Assembly (NCBI GenBank): GCA_025363455.1
Contig: JANYDW010000066.1
Coordinates: forward strand, 1 to 64,000
From: Oleiharenicola sp.
GTDB lineage: Bacteria; Verrucomicrobiota; Verrucomicrobiia; Opitutales; Opitutaceae
Reading direction: 5' to 3'
Length of the DNA stretch: 64,000 nt
Shown here piece after piece: positions 9,333 through 17,413 of the stretch. The translations under genes and the position numbers were made by a program. The notes below the pieces were generated by a model. That model searched no databases, was not told where the DNA came from, and saw only the letters and a list, made by a program, of their open reading frames with translations. How positions within the stretch are numbered: position 1 is the stretch's first letter; each line of letters opens with the position of its first letter.

Positions 9333-9917
9333 GAAGCAGACGGGTGGCCACAAAAGGCGCAAAAAGCACAAAATTATCAACCCCGGATTACAGAGACCAA
9401 ACCACCGGACTTTTAACCACTAATGACCACTTATGGGCCACTAATTGAGATCAATGCATCGGAGGGCACCACGAAACACACTAAACACCCGAAAAACTAT
9501 CAATGCAGAGGCCGACGCCTTTTATTTGTTACTATCGAAGTCAGTGAATCTCCTCGGTTTCACTCTTTAGTGTGTTTCGTGTTTTTCGTGGTTAACTCCG
9601 ATCGAATCGGTCGAGCTGTAATCACAGTCCGGATTAGTGAAAATTAGTGTGGCTTAGTGGTGCCCTCCGGTCCGGGGCCTTTAAAGCTTAGGTCCGAACC
9701 ACCAGACCTCAAACCTCGGAGTGTTTGCCACAAAGAACACAAAAAGGATCCGTCCGCCGTTCGAATGACTTCCGTGCGCCTATAGGCGCCTTGAGAGCAT
9801 AGTCCCTCAACGATACTTCGTGTTTTTCGTGGCCAAAATTCCGGGGATTCTGGTTCTGTCATGAAAAGTTTAGCGTGAAATGGCGCTGAATAGTGGTTTA
9901 CTCCGGTTTCCGTCACC
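9333..9917. repeat. Repeat-filled 585-base spacer between cysS and hemB
   Basis: No gene is seen here. The spacer contains A/C-rich tandem units (CACAAAAAG type) at about 9346-9372, 9465-9497 and 9729-9748, their complements (GTGTTTTTCGTGG type) at about 9571-9592 and 9819-9832, and inverted stretches of degenerate ACCACTAAT/ATTAGTGGT units at 9415-9445 and 9632-9662. Together they form nested imperfect palindromes. The promoter of hemB and that of cysS must lie at its two ends. Confidence 0.65.
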
Positions 9918-10931
9918 ATGGCCAAGACCAACAAGCTTGAACTGATCCATCGTCCCCGCCGGCTGCGCCGTCAGCCCAGCCGCCGCGCCCTTGTGGCCGA
10001 GACGGTGCTGCGCGTCGAGGACCTGATCGCCCCGCTGTTTGTCGTGGACGGCAAAGGGAAGCCCGAGGCCATCGCGTCCATGCCGGGGGTCTTCCGGCTG
10101 AGCATCGCTGATCTGATCAGGGAGTGCCGAGAGCTGCACCAACTCGGCGTGCCAGCCGTGGCCCTGTTTCCCAAGCTTGACGGCAAGCTTAAGAACGAGG
10201 GGGGCACCGAGGCCCTCAATCCCGCCACGCTCATCCTCCGCGCCGTGCGCGCCGTGAAGAAGGCCGTGCCGGAGCTGAGCGTCATCACCGACGTCGCCCT
10301 CGATCCGTACACCAGCCACGGGCACGACGGCGTGCTCAACGAGGCCGGAGACGACGTGGATAATGACCGCACCGTGGCCATCCTCGGCAAGATGGCGGTG
10401 TTGCAGGCCCAGGCGGGCGTGGATTTCGTGGCGCCATCGGATATGATGGACGGTCGCGTTGGCTATGTCCGCAAAGCGCTCGACGCCGCGGGCCTCACGG
10501 ACACCGGCATTTTGGCCTACTCGGTTAAATATAATTCCGCTTACTACGGGCCGTTCCGCGACGCCGTGGGCAGCGCGCAAGCCGCCGGCACGCGGTTGCT
10601 CAGCAAGGCGACGTACCAGATGAACCCGGCCAACCGCCGCGAGGCCATTCGCGAGATGCAACTCGATGTGGTCGAGGGAGCGGATATCGTGATGGTGAAG
10701 CCGGCCGGTGCCTACCTCGATATCATCCGCGAGGTGCGCAACAACACGCGCCTGCCGCTCGCGGCCTATCAGGTTTCCGGCGAATACGCCCAGATCCACG
10801 CCGCCGCCCGGCTCGGCTGGCTCGACCTCGTGCGGTGTCGCGACGAGTCATTGCTCGCCATCAAGCGAGCAGGTGCGGACATGATTCTCACGTACTTCGC
10901 CAAGGAAGTGGCGAAGGCTTTAAGAGGGTAG
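9918..10931 (+). CDS. hemB: Delta-aminolevulinic acid dehydratase (porphobilinogen synthase)
   Basis: The 337-residue enzyme condenses two 5-aminolevulinate molecules to porphobilinogen, the second step of tetrapyrrole synthesis. Signature stretches are RPRRLRR near the N-terminus, ITDVALDPYTSHGHDG (metal/allosteric region), and the two active-site lysines in YSVKYNSAYYGPF (K204) and MVKPAG (K261). The length is normal. The TAG stop (10929-10931) lies inside the GTAGG that opens a REP element, so the last residues may have been altered when the element arrived. Confidence 0.97.
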   Translation: MAKTNKLELIHRPRRLRRQPSRRALVAETVLRVEDLIAPLFVVDGKGKPEAIASMPGVFRLSIADLIRECRELHQLGVPAVALFPKLDGKLKNEGGTEALNPATLILRAVRAVKKAVPELSVITDVALDPYTSHGHDGVLNEAGDDVDNDRTVAILGKMAVLQAQAGVDFVAPSDMMDGRVGYVRKALDAAGLTDTGILAYSVKYNSAYYGPFRDAVGSAQAAGTRLLSKATYQMNPANRREAIREMQLDVVEGADIVMVKPAGAYLDIIREVRNNTRLPLAAYQVSGEYAQIHAAARLGWLDLVRCRDESLLAIKRAGADMILTYFAKEVAKALRG

Positions 10932-10991
10932 GGCGCGACCGCTGGGCGCGCCGTAGGGACATTCGCGGACGGCCCAGCGGTCCGTCCCTAC
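10928..10991. repeat. REP inverted pair, GTAGGGCGCGACCGCTGGG family
   Basis: An inverted pair runs from GTAGGGCGCGACCGCTGGGC to CAGCGGTCCGTCCCTAC. Its first TAG is the hemB stop codon. Related pairs lie at 15602, 22689 and 58691, and derivatives are inside mnmA. Confidence 0.85.
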
Positions 10992-11020
10992 CGGCGCTGC
11001 TGCGCCAAGAGACAAAAGGG

Positions 11021-11074
11021 GTAGGGCGCGGACTCCGTTCCGCGCCGCGGCGGCGAAGGGACTCGCCGCCCTAC
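11021..11074. repeat. REP inverted pair, GTAGGGCGCGGACTCCG family
   Basis: The pair runs from GTAGGGCGCGGACTCCGTTC to the terminal GCCGCCCTAC. The CTA at 11071-11073 is the TAG stop of the minus-strand membrane protein gene. Same family as 7168 and 52328. Confidence 0.85.
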
Positions 11075-11751
11075 CGTTTTGTCCACAGCGCCCTGGTCAG
11101 CACGAGGTGACCGAACAGCGCGCCGCCGACGCAGACCGGGCCGATCAGGGCGTAAGGCAAGTGGAAAGCCAGCAGGAGCGGCGGTTGCTGGCCCCAGCCA
11201 AAAGGTACAGGCGAGGACATGACCGCCACGCGCATAACATTCAGCAGCAGGGCGAACCCGACGACGTTGGCGATCGTCGCTGCGGTCGGGTGGCGTGCGG
11301 CGAGCGGTGCGCAAACCAGCGCCGTGATGCCGCTCACAATGTCCCAGTTTTGCCCCGTCCACGTCATGCTCTCGGGGATCGTGCCTTGCGCCGCCCATTC
11401 GTGCAGAACGAGTTCCAGCGGCAGGCGAAACGCCTGGAACCCCACGAGGGCCGCCAGCGGTACATTCGTCGCCAGCCGTCCTCCGAAGGGCGACAGCGCG
11501 GCCGCGCTGCAGATGATCAAGATGGGGCCGAAAAAGAAGGGCAGGCCGTTGAGGGGCAGGGAGGTCATCTTTCCGCCCGCCACCAGCACGGTCAGGGCCC
11601 CGAGCCAGACGGTGAGGATCGCAAAAGCAGTGACGAACACCCGACCGCGGCCATAGGTGCGGAGGACGGCCCACAGAAAGGCCATCACGACCACCGCCAC
11701 GATGGCACGGAAGGCGAGGACCGAACCAGTGCTGGCCGGGTGGAAGTCCAT
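11071..11751 (-). CDS. Integral membrane protein of unknown function
   Basis: The 226-residue protein has about six or seven transmembrane segments (roughly residues 10-28, 38-57, 66-86, 92-110, 136-152, 160-178 and 190-215) and short loops. A loop HEWAAQGTIPESMTWTGQNWD lies near the centre. I do not recognise the family. It starts 7 bases after the upstream permease gene, so the two form an operon. Its stop codon is provided by the adjoining REP element. Confidence 0.65.
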   Translation of the reverse strand: MDFHPASTGSVLAFRAIVAVVVMAFLWAVLRTYGRGRVFVTAFAILTVWLGALTVLVAGGKMTSLPLNGLPFFFGPILIICSAAALSPFGGRLATNVPLAALVGFQAFRLPLELVLHEWAAQGTIPESMTWTGQNWDIVSGITALVCAPLAARHPTAATIANVVGFALLLNVMRVAVMSSPVPFGWGQQPPLLLAFHLPYALIGPVCVGGALFGHLVLTRALWTKR

Positions 11752-11758
11752 CGGCGGA

Positions 11759-13210
11759 TCACTTCGCCAGCTTGCTGTGCCGGCGGCTGTAGCCGAAATA
11801 GACGACGAAGCCGAGCGCGAGCCAGATCGTGAGGTTGAGCCACGTGATCGTGGGCAGGGCGAACATTTGCGCGATGCAGATCAGGATGCCGAGCACGGGC
11901 ACGAACGGCACCCAGGGAGTGCGGAAGGAGCGAGGCATGGCCGGCTGGGTCCGGCGCAGCACGAGGACGCCCGCGCAGACAAGCGCGAAGGCCAGCAACG
12001 TGCCGATGGAGATGAGTTCGCCGAGCAGGTTGAGCGGGAACAGCCCGGCGATGATCGCGCACGAGATGCCCGTGATCCAGGTCGTCACGTGCGGCGTGCC
12101 GTACTTCGGATGGATCTTGGCGAAGGTGTCGGGCAGAAGGCCGTCCTTGGCCATGGCGAAGAAGATGCGCGGCTGGCCGAGCAGGGAGACAAGGATGACC
12201 GACGTGAGGCCGGCGAGCGTGGCGGCCTCGATCAGGTAGCGGAACAACGCGGGCGCCTGCACCTGTTGCAGGGCGTAGATGAACGGCGCGTCCACGTTGA
12301 GCTTGGAATAGTGCACCATGCCGGTGAGCACCAGCGACACCGCGACGAACAGGAAGGAGACGGCGGCGAGCGTACCGAGCAGGCCGATGGGCAGGTCGCG
12401 TTGCGGATTCTTGGTCTCCTGCGCGGCGGCCGACACGCAGTCAAAGCCGACATAGGCGAAGAAGATGGCGCCCGCGCCGCGAAAGATGCCACTCCAGCCG
12501 TGTTCGCCGAATTCGCCCGAGTTGGGCGGGATGAACGGGGTCCAGTTGGCCATGACGGACTCGCGGTGGCCGAAGAAGTACCAGATGCCGTAGCCGATCA
12601 GGGCGAGGAGGACGCCGACCTTGATCACCACCATCAGGTTGTTGAAGTTGGCGGATTCCTTGATGCCGATGTAGAGAATGTAGGTCAGGAGAAGCGAGAT
12701 GAAGACTGCGGGGAAATTGATGAGCGCGCCGGTGGTCACGAGGTGGCCGTCCACCACGTCGAGCGGGGCGCTGGCCATGACCTTGGGCAGGACGAGGCCG
12801 AACTCGCCGAGGACGTCGCGGGTCGCCCCGGACCAGCTGACCGCGACGGCGGCGCCGGAGAACAGGTACTCGAGAATGAGGCACCAGCCGACGACCCAGG
12901 CGAAGATTTCGCCGAGGCTGCCGTAGGTGTAGGTGTAGGCGCTGCCGGAAACGGGGATCATGGCCGCCAGCTCGGCGTAGCAGAGGCCGGCGAAGAGGCA
13001 GGCGATGCCGGAGACGATGAAGGAGATGGCGATGGCCGGGCCGCCGTAGAGCGCGGCGGCCTGGCCGGTCTGGACGAAGATGCCGGCGCCGACCACCGAG
13101 CCGATGCCCAGGCTGACGAGGCTGAGCGGGCCGAGGGTGCGCTTGTAGCCGTGTTCGGCGGCGGCTTCCGCCTGGAGCGAGGCGATCGACTTGGTGCGCA
13201 GGAGACTCAT
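11759..13210 (-). CDS. APC-family amino acid permease
   Basis: The 483-residue protein has about twelve transmembrane segments and belongs to the amino acid-polyamine-organocation family, closest in appearance to the cationic amino acid transporter branch. The substrate-binding unwound helix GIGSVVGAGIFVQTG (about 35-49) is clear, as are the ELAAMIPVSGSAYTYTYGSLGE stretch in helix 3 and the GFDCVSAAAQETKNPQRDLP loop (about 255-275). It would import an amino acid with protons. Substrate cannot be read from sequence. It is first in a two-gene operon with the membrane protein downstream. Confidence 0.85.
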   Translation of the reverse strand: MSLLRTKSIASLQAEAAAEHGYKRTLGPLSLVSLGIGSVVGAGIFVQTGQAAALYGGPAIAISFIVSGIACLFAGLCYAELAAMIPVSGSAYTYTYGSLGEIFAWVVGWCLILEYLFSGAAVAVSWSGATRDVLGEFGLVLPKVMASAPLDVVDGHLVTTGALINFPAVFISLLLTYILYIGIKESANFNNLMVVIKVGVLLALIGYGIWYFFGHRESVMANWTPFIPPNSGEFGEHGWSGIFRGAGAIFFAYVGFDCVSAAAQETKNPQRDLPIGLLGTLAAVSFLFVAVSLVLTGMVHYSKLNVDAPFIYALQQVQAPALFRYLIEAATLAGLTSVILVSLLGQPRIFFAMAKDGLLPDTFAKIHPKYGTPHVTTWITGISCAIIAGLFPLNLLGELISIGTLLAFALVCAGVLVLRRTQPAMPRSFRTPWVPFVPVLGILICIAQMFALPTITWLNLTIWLALGFVVYFGYSRRHSKLAK

Positions 13211-13523
13211 TTAATAGCGGCCGGCCGTTCCGGTTCACCAAGCGGGCGGATGAAGGTCATGCGGGCTACCCAGAAGGATTGTCCGCGGGCTGGCAACAAG
13301 GCTTTTGACGCTGAGGGTCCAATACCCCGAAGCTTCGGCCGTCGCCCGGCCTATGGCCGACAGGTGCTTCGGCTTGGCCGGGACGGAGAAGCCCGCTTGC
13401 AGGCGATTCTGCGGTCGGTCCGGCGGCGGGCGTTCCGAATCGCCTGCAGGCTCCTACAAAAAACGGCCAGAAACAGCGGCTTGGCGGACCTGATCAATGC
13501 CTCGGGGTTTGCCCCGAGGATCT
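13211..13523. repeat. Spacer with composite mobile repeat, copy 1
   Basis: The 313-base gap between the permease gene and the acidic protein gene has no coding potential. From about 13316 to 13527 it carries a composite element starting GGGTCCAATACCCCG, containing a GTAGGAGCCTG-family REP pair (arms near 13394 and 13457) and ending in the hairpin CCTCGGGGTTTGCCCCGAGG. A second copy lies at 62570-62759. The final TTA supplies the stop codon of the acidic gene. Confidence 0.75.
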
Positions 13524-14321
13524 TTACCGGCCGCGCTTGCTGCTTTTCGGCTTCTCGTCCCCTTCCTCGGCGTCGTCGGAATCGTCATCCTCGTCGTCCT
13601 CATCCTTGTCCTTGTCGCCGTCCTTCTTCTTCTCGCCGTCCTCGTCGTCCTTATCGGCGTCATCGTCATCGTCCCACTTAAGCGACGAATCGTTCTTCAT
13701 CTTTTCGTCCTCCTCCTCCTCGACGTCAGGCACATCGGCCTCCTCGTCACCGCCCTTGACCTTCTCGCCGTCCTCGTCGTCCTCCCCGTGGCCCTCGGGG
13801 GTGTAGTCGAGGATGGCGGTGATCTCGGTGAAGAGGTGCACGGCCTTGCCCTCGATGAAGTCGCTGTTTTGCGCCTCGCGGATCTGGTCCTCGACCTCAT
13901 CCACGGTGAGCTTTTCCTCGAGGTCGAGGATCTCATTGAGCATCTTGACGCGCAGGCGGGTGATGTGGTCGAGGAAATCGGCGTAGGGGCCGTTCTCCTC
14001 GTCGATCACGTCGGGCAGGGCGAAGAGTTTCTCCTCGGACTCCAGGAGGGGTTGCTTGATGCGCGCGAGGCGGACCTTGCCCTTGCCTTGATCCTTCGCG
14101 ATGCGGAAGGGGATGAAGGCGCGCTCGAACACGTCCTGGTCGAAGCCGTATTCGCGCAACGGGTCGATCAGCTCAATGATGTGGTCGACCTGGCGGGGGT
14201 CGATGATGCTGAGGCCGTCCACGTCCCAGTGCACGGGATCGCTGACCTCGTCGACCCACCAGTTGTGGTCCTCGCCGAGTCGGACTATGCACCATTCAAG
14301 TTTGGGAGAGCCTTTCGCCAT
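13524..14321 (-). CDS. Acidic protein of unknown function with a Asp/Glu/Lys tail
   Basis: The 265-residue protein has an ordered N-terminal part (about 1-165; LEWCIVRLGEDHNWWVDEVS near the start, then helical segments with IDPRQVDHIIELIDPLREYG) and a C-terminal tail of about 95 residues made almost only of D, E, K, G and S. The tail is surely disordered and strongly negative. I recognise no family. The ATG at 14321 is preferred because the 92 upstream in-frame residues have no protein-like character. Tails of this type often bind basic proteins, but that is a guess. Confidence 0.7.
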   Translation of the reverse strand: MAKGSPKLEWCIVRLGEDHNWWVDEVSDPVHWDVDGLSIIDPRQVDHIIELIDPLREYGFDQDVFERAFIPFRIAKDQGKGKVRLARIKQPLLESEEKLFALPDVIDEENGPYADFLDHITRLRVKMLNEILDLEEKLTVDEVEDQIREAQNSDFIEGKAVHLFTEITAILDYTPEGHGEDDEDGEKVKGGDEEADVPDVEEEEDEKMKNDSSLKWDDDDDADKDDEDGEKKKDGDKDKDEDDEDDDSDDAEEGDEKPKSSKRGR

Positions 14322-14531
14322 GGTTGTTGTGTTCTGAATTCCGTTGCACGAAAAGGGCGGGGCGGAGGGCTTGTCAAATACTGAAACGCCAAAAGTTGAG
14401 AAAGTTGCATCTCGCCCCGCCCGAAAGAGAAATGCGGCGGCACACTGCGAAGCCGGCGCGAAAAAACAAGACCAAAACTTTGGCGGTCGTGTGCTTGTAA
14501 CGTGGCTCGCGGATGCCATCGTGCGCGCCAC

Positions 14532-15593
14532 ATGGGCTGGCTCTATAAAAACGTCGCTAAACCTGCCTTTTTCCGGCTCGATCCCGAGCACGCGCACGAG
14601 GTGGCGGTCAATGGTCTCGCGCTACTTGGCCGGTTGCCTCCGCTATGCGCCCTGCTGGAGCGATGGCACCGCCTGCCGCCCGCGCTCCACCGACCGGTCG
14701 AGTGTTTCGGGCTCAAGTTTCCCAACGCCGTGGGTCTCGCCGCAGGTTTCGACAAGAATGGCCGGGCCTGGCCCGCCGCCGCCGCCCTGGGCTTCGGCCA
14801 CGTGGAGATCGGGACGGTCACCCTGCACGCGCAGCCGGGCAATCCGCGCCCCCGGGCTTTCCGTTACCCCGCCGAGCAAGCGGTGATCAACCGCATGGGT
14901 TTCAATAACGAGGGCGCCGCCGCCGTGGCGGCCCGGCTAGCGAAACTGCCCGGACCGGGCCGGCGTTCGATTCCGCTGGGCGTCAACTTGGGCAAGAGCA
15001 AGGTCACGCCGCTGCACGAGGCGCTGGAGGATTACCTCGGCAGCTTCCGGCTGCTGGCCGACCACGCCGATTACGTGGTCGTGAACGTCAGCAGCCCCAA
15101 TACGCCCGGCCTACGCGAACTGCAGGACGCCTCCTGGCTCAAGCCGCTGCTGGCCGCGCTGGTGGACGAGAACATGACGCGGGTGTCCGCCGGCAAGCCG
15201 CGCCGGCCAGTGCTGCTCAAGATCGCGCCCGATCTTTCCTTTCCGCAGATCGACGCGGCGCTCGGCGTCATCGCCGACCTCGGGCTTGACGGCATCATCG
15301 CGACAAACACCACGCTGGGGCGTCCGGGCTTTTTCGCGACGGTGAACGAGGCGGGCGGCCTGAGTGGTGCGCCGGTGCGCCGCCGCTCGACGGAGATAAT
15401 CAACTACATTTCGCGGGCCACGAACGGCCGGCTGCCGATCATCGGCGTGGGCGGCATCATGGACGAGGCGGCGGCGGGCGAGAAAATGGACGCGGGCGCT
15501 ACGCTGGTGCAGCTCTACACGGGGCTGATCTACCGCGGGCCGCTCTTCGCGGCCGAGGTGGCGCGGGCAGTGGGGCAGAGGCAGCGGGGGTGA
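14532..15593 (+). CDS. pyrD: Dihydroorotate dehydrogenase (quinone), class 2
   Basis: The 353-residue flavoenzyme oxidises dihydroorotate to orotate at the membrane in pyrimidine synthesis. Features are an N-terminal amphipathic helix (MGWLYKNVAKPAFFRLDPE), GLAAGFDKNGRAWPA for FMN and substrate binding, the class 2 catalytic Ser in NVSSPNTPGLRELQ, KIAPDLSF, and the phosphate-binding IIGVGGIMDEAAA and QLYTGLIYRGP near the end. The second ATG is chosen because the family starts with the amphipathic helix. It is divergent from the acidic protein gene. Confidence 0.96.
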   Translation: MGWLYKNVAKPAFFRLDPEHAHEVAVNGLALLGRLPPLCALLERWHRLPPALHRPVECFGLKFPNAVGLAAGFDKNGRAWPAAAALGFGHVEIGTVTLHAQPGNPRPRAFRYPAEQAVINRMGFNNEGAAAVAARLAKLPGPGRRSIPLGVNLGKSKVTPLHEALEDYLGSFRLLADHADYVVVNVSSPNTPGLRELQDASWLKPLLAALVDENMTRVSAGKPRRPVLLKIAPDLSFPQIDAALGVIADLGLDGIIATNTTLGRPGFFATVNEAGGLSGAPVRRRSTEIINYISRATNGRLPIIGVGGIMDEAAAGEKMDAGATLVQLYTGLIYRGPLFAAEVARAVGQRQRG

Positions 15594-15601
15594 TGTAACG
15601 G

Positions 15602-15665
15602 GTAGGGACGGACCGCTGGGCCGTCCGCGATTGTGTTTACGGCGCGCCCAGCGGTCGCGCCCTAC
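15602..15665. repeat. REP inverted pair between pyrD and cysE
   Basis: It runs from GTAGGGACGGACCGCTGGGC to CAGCGGTCGCGCCCTAC and lies between two convergent genes. Same family as 10928. Confidence 0.85.
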
Positions 15666-15675
15666 CTGCCGAAGC

Positions 15676-16590
15676 TCAAATCGCCCAGTCCGCGCCATCC
15701 ACGAGGATCTCGTGGGCCTTGCGCGGGCGGACGGTCAGGCTCGTCTCCTTGTAGTAGGCGACGCTGTGCGCTGGGATGGAGTCGCGGATCCAGACGTTGG
15801 CGCCAATGACAGAATGCGCACCCACGCGGGTGTCGCCGCCGAGGATGGTGGCGTGGGCGTAGATGGTGACGTGGTCCTCGATGTCGGGATGGCGCTTCAC
15901 GCCTTTGACCGGGTTGTTCTTGCCATCGGTCTCGAAGGATTTCGCGCCGAGCGTGACGCCTTGATAAATCTTCACGTGGGTGCCGATCGTCGCCGTCTCT
16001 CCGATGACGACGCCAGTGCCGTGGTCGATGAAGAAGTGTGAGCCGATGTGCGCCCCGGGGTGGAGGTCGATGCCGGTGCGCTCGTGGGCATACTCGGTGA
16101 GCATGCGCGGCAGCAATGGCACCTGGAGGGCATAGAGGACATGGGCCAGCCGCTGCAGCGAAATGGCCAACACGCAAGGGTAGGCGAGGATGATTTCGTC
16201 CGTGCTGCGGGCGGCGGGGTCACCGGAGTACGCGGCCGCTACGTCGGTCTGCACGAGGCGTCGGACTTCGGGCAGCGTGGACAGAAACTGGATGGTGATC
16301 TTTTGCGCGGTGGTCTTGGCCTCGGCATTGCCGGCATAGCGCAGGCTTTTCTCCATCTCGGTGGCCAGGCGGGTTTCGATCTTCTCGAGCAGCTTGTCGA
16401 GCCAGACGGCCGCCTCGGCCTGGGTCAGCCCGCTGTCCTCGAAAAACCCCGGAAACAGCAGGTGCATGAGGTCACGGGCCAGGTCGTTGACCAAGTCCTG
16501 CGAGGGTAGATTGGCTCCGTCGAGGTGGTTGATGCCGCCGCCCAGGGCGTAGGATTCAAGGAGGGCCTGCTTGATGGCTTTGGGGGTCAT
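15676..16590 (-). CDS. cysE: Serine O-acetyltransferase
   Basis: The 304-residue protein makes O-acetylserine from serine and acetyl-CoA, the step before cysteine formation. The N-terminal half is helical (about 1-165). The C-terminal half is a left-handed parallel beta-helix of hexapeptide repeats, with HPGAHIGSHFFIDHGTGVVI (about 180-200) carrying the catalytic His/Asp, then GVTLGAKSFETDGK and a loop typical of the longer EpsC-like form. Feedback-inhibition residues cannot be judged. It is transcribed toward pyrD. Confidence 0.93.
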   Translation of the reverse strand: MTPKAIKQALLESYALGGGINHLDGANLPSQDLVNDLARDLMHLLFPGFFEDSGLTQAEAAVWLDKLLEKIETRLATEMEKSLRYAGNAEAKTTAQKITIQFLSTLPEVRRLVQTDVAAAYSGDPAARSTDEIILAYPCVLAISLQRLAHVLYALQVPLLPRMLTEYAHERTGIDLHPGAHIGSHFFIDHGTGVVIGETATIGTHVKIYQGVTLGAKSFETDGKNNPVKGVKRHPDIEDHVTIYAHATILGGDTRVGAHSVIGANVWIRDSIPAHSVAYYKETSLTVRPRKAHEILVDGADWAI

Positions 16591-16657
16591 GGAGCGGAAT
16601 GGGCCGATAGCTTCTTCAAAAACCCTTTCCGGTCAAATGTGTTGGGCGGGAATCTCG

Positions 16658-16930
16658 TCATAGGGGGGATCGGGGTCCCGAGTGCGCGCGCAGAAAGTGC
16701 CGTTTCAGAAAGGTCTTTCCGGATCCGTTCTTGAGGTACTTCTCAAATGCATACGCGGTCCTTTCGTCTGCAAATGCAATATAAGAGACTAAGTTCCACG
16801 GCTTGAACTTACGGGTATGCGGCGATTTGCCTTCGTTGTGTTGGCTCAGACGCTCTCTCAGATCGTCGGTAACGCCGACATAGTGATGGTCCAGATAATA
16901 CACGCTTTCGATTAGGTAGACGTAAGTCAT
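16658..16930 (-). CDS. GIY-YIG family endonuclease-like protein
   Basis: The 90-residue protein is a single GIY-YIG domain of the small UPF0213/YhbQ type: YVYLIESVYYLDHHYVGVTD holds the two strand motifs (YVYLI and HYVGVT), with LRERLSQHNEGKS and the helix containing the conserved Glu (FEKYLKNGSGKTFLKRH). Domains like this occur alone in many bacteria, with no firmly known role. The ATG at 16930 gives the family's usual N-terminus; a longer upstream frame adds only basic residues. Lower GC than its neighbours hints at transfer. Confidence 0.88.
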   Translation of the reverse strand: MTYVYLIESVYYLDHHYVGVTDDLRERLSQHNEGKSPHTRKFKPWNLVSYIAFADERTAYAFEKYLKNGSGKTFLKRHFLRAHSGPRSPL

Positions 16931-17144
16931 ATAACAGGAGAATGTGCGTTTCCGCCTCCGTGTCTGTGATTTCGCCGTTCCGTAAGCTCGGACTCGTTTG
17001 TGCGGCTCACAAGCCATTCGATCGTGAAACGCCGTCCTCCGCCAGGCCTACGGACGGCAGCCTTCGCCCTCTGTCCAGGTAACGTTGCCCTAAGGGCATT
17101 CGAGGATTTCGGGCTGGCCGGCCAGCCGTTGGCCCGGCGAAGGC

Positions 17145-17229
17145 TGGTGCTCGGGACAGGACTCGAACCTGCACGCCTTACGGCACACGCACCTCAAACG
17201 TGTGTGTCTACCAATTCCACCACCCGAGC
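17145..17229 (-). tRNA. tRNA-Leu (GAG)
   Basis: The reverse strand folds as a class II tRNA of 85 bases: acceptor stem GCTCGGG/CCCGAGC, D-arm GGTGGAATTGGTAGAC, anticodon arm with loop TTGAGGT (anticodon GAG, codons CUC and CUU), a long variable arm GTGCCGTAAGGCGT and T-arm GCAGGTTCGAGTCCTGT. CCA is encoded (17145-17147 on this strand as TGG). Confidence 0.95.
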
Positions 17230-17413
17230 GTTTTAACCAACGGAAGGGCGAATTAGGGGATTCGTTCCATTCATGTAAAGCCCCGAAATGCGCTTGCGTC
17301 GCTGTTTCTTCGTGGGGCACACTGCTTTCTCCTGCGGGCCTGACCGGACGCGTGGAACACCTAGACCAACCCAAGCATTACACCGGGTAACCACGCCCGT
17401 TTTTACGCCAGTC

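Noticed and set aside
11657-13681. Plus-strand frame of 674 codons
   Set aside because: It is antisense to the permease and membrane protein genes, which have clear transmembrane patterns; the plus-strand product is low-complexity charged sequence caused by GC-rich codons.
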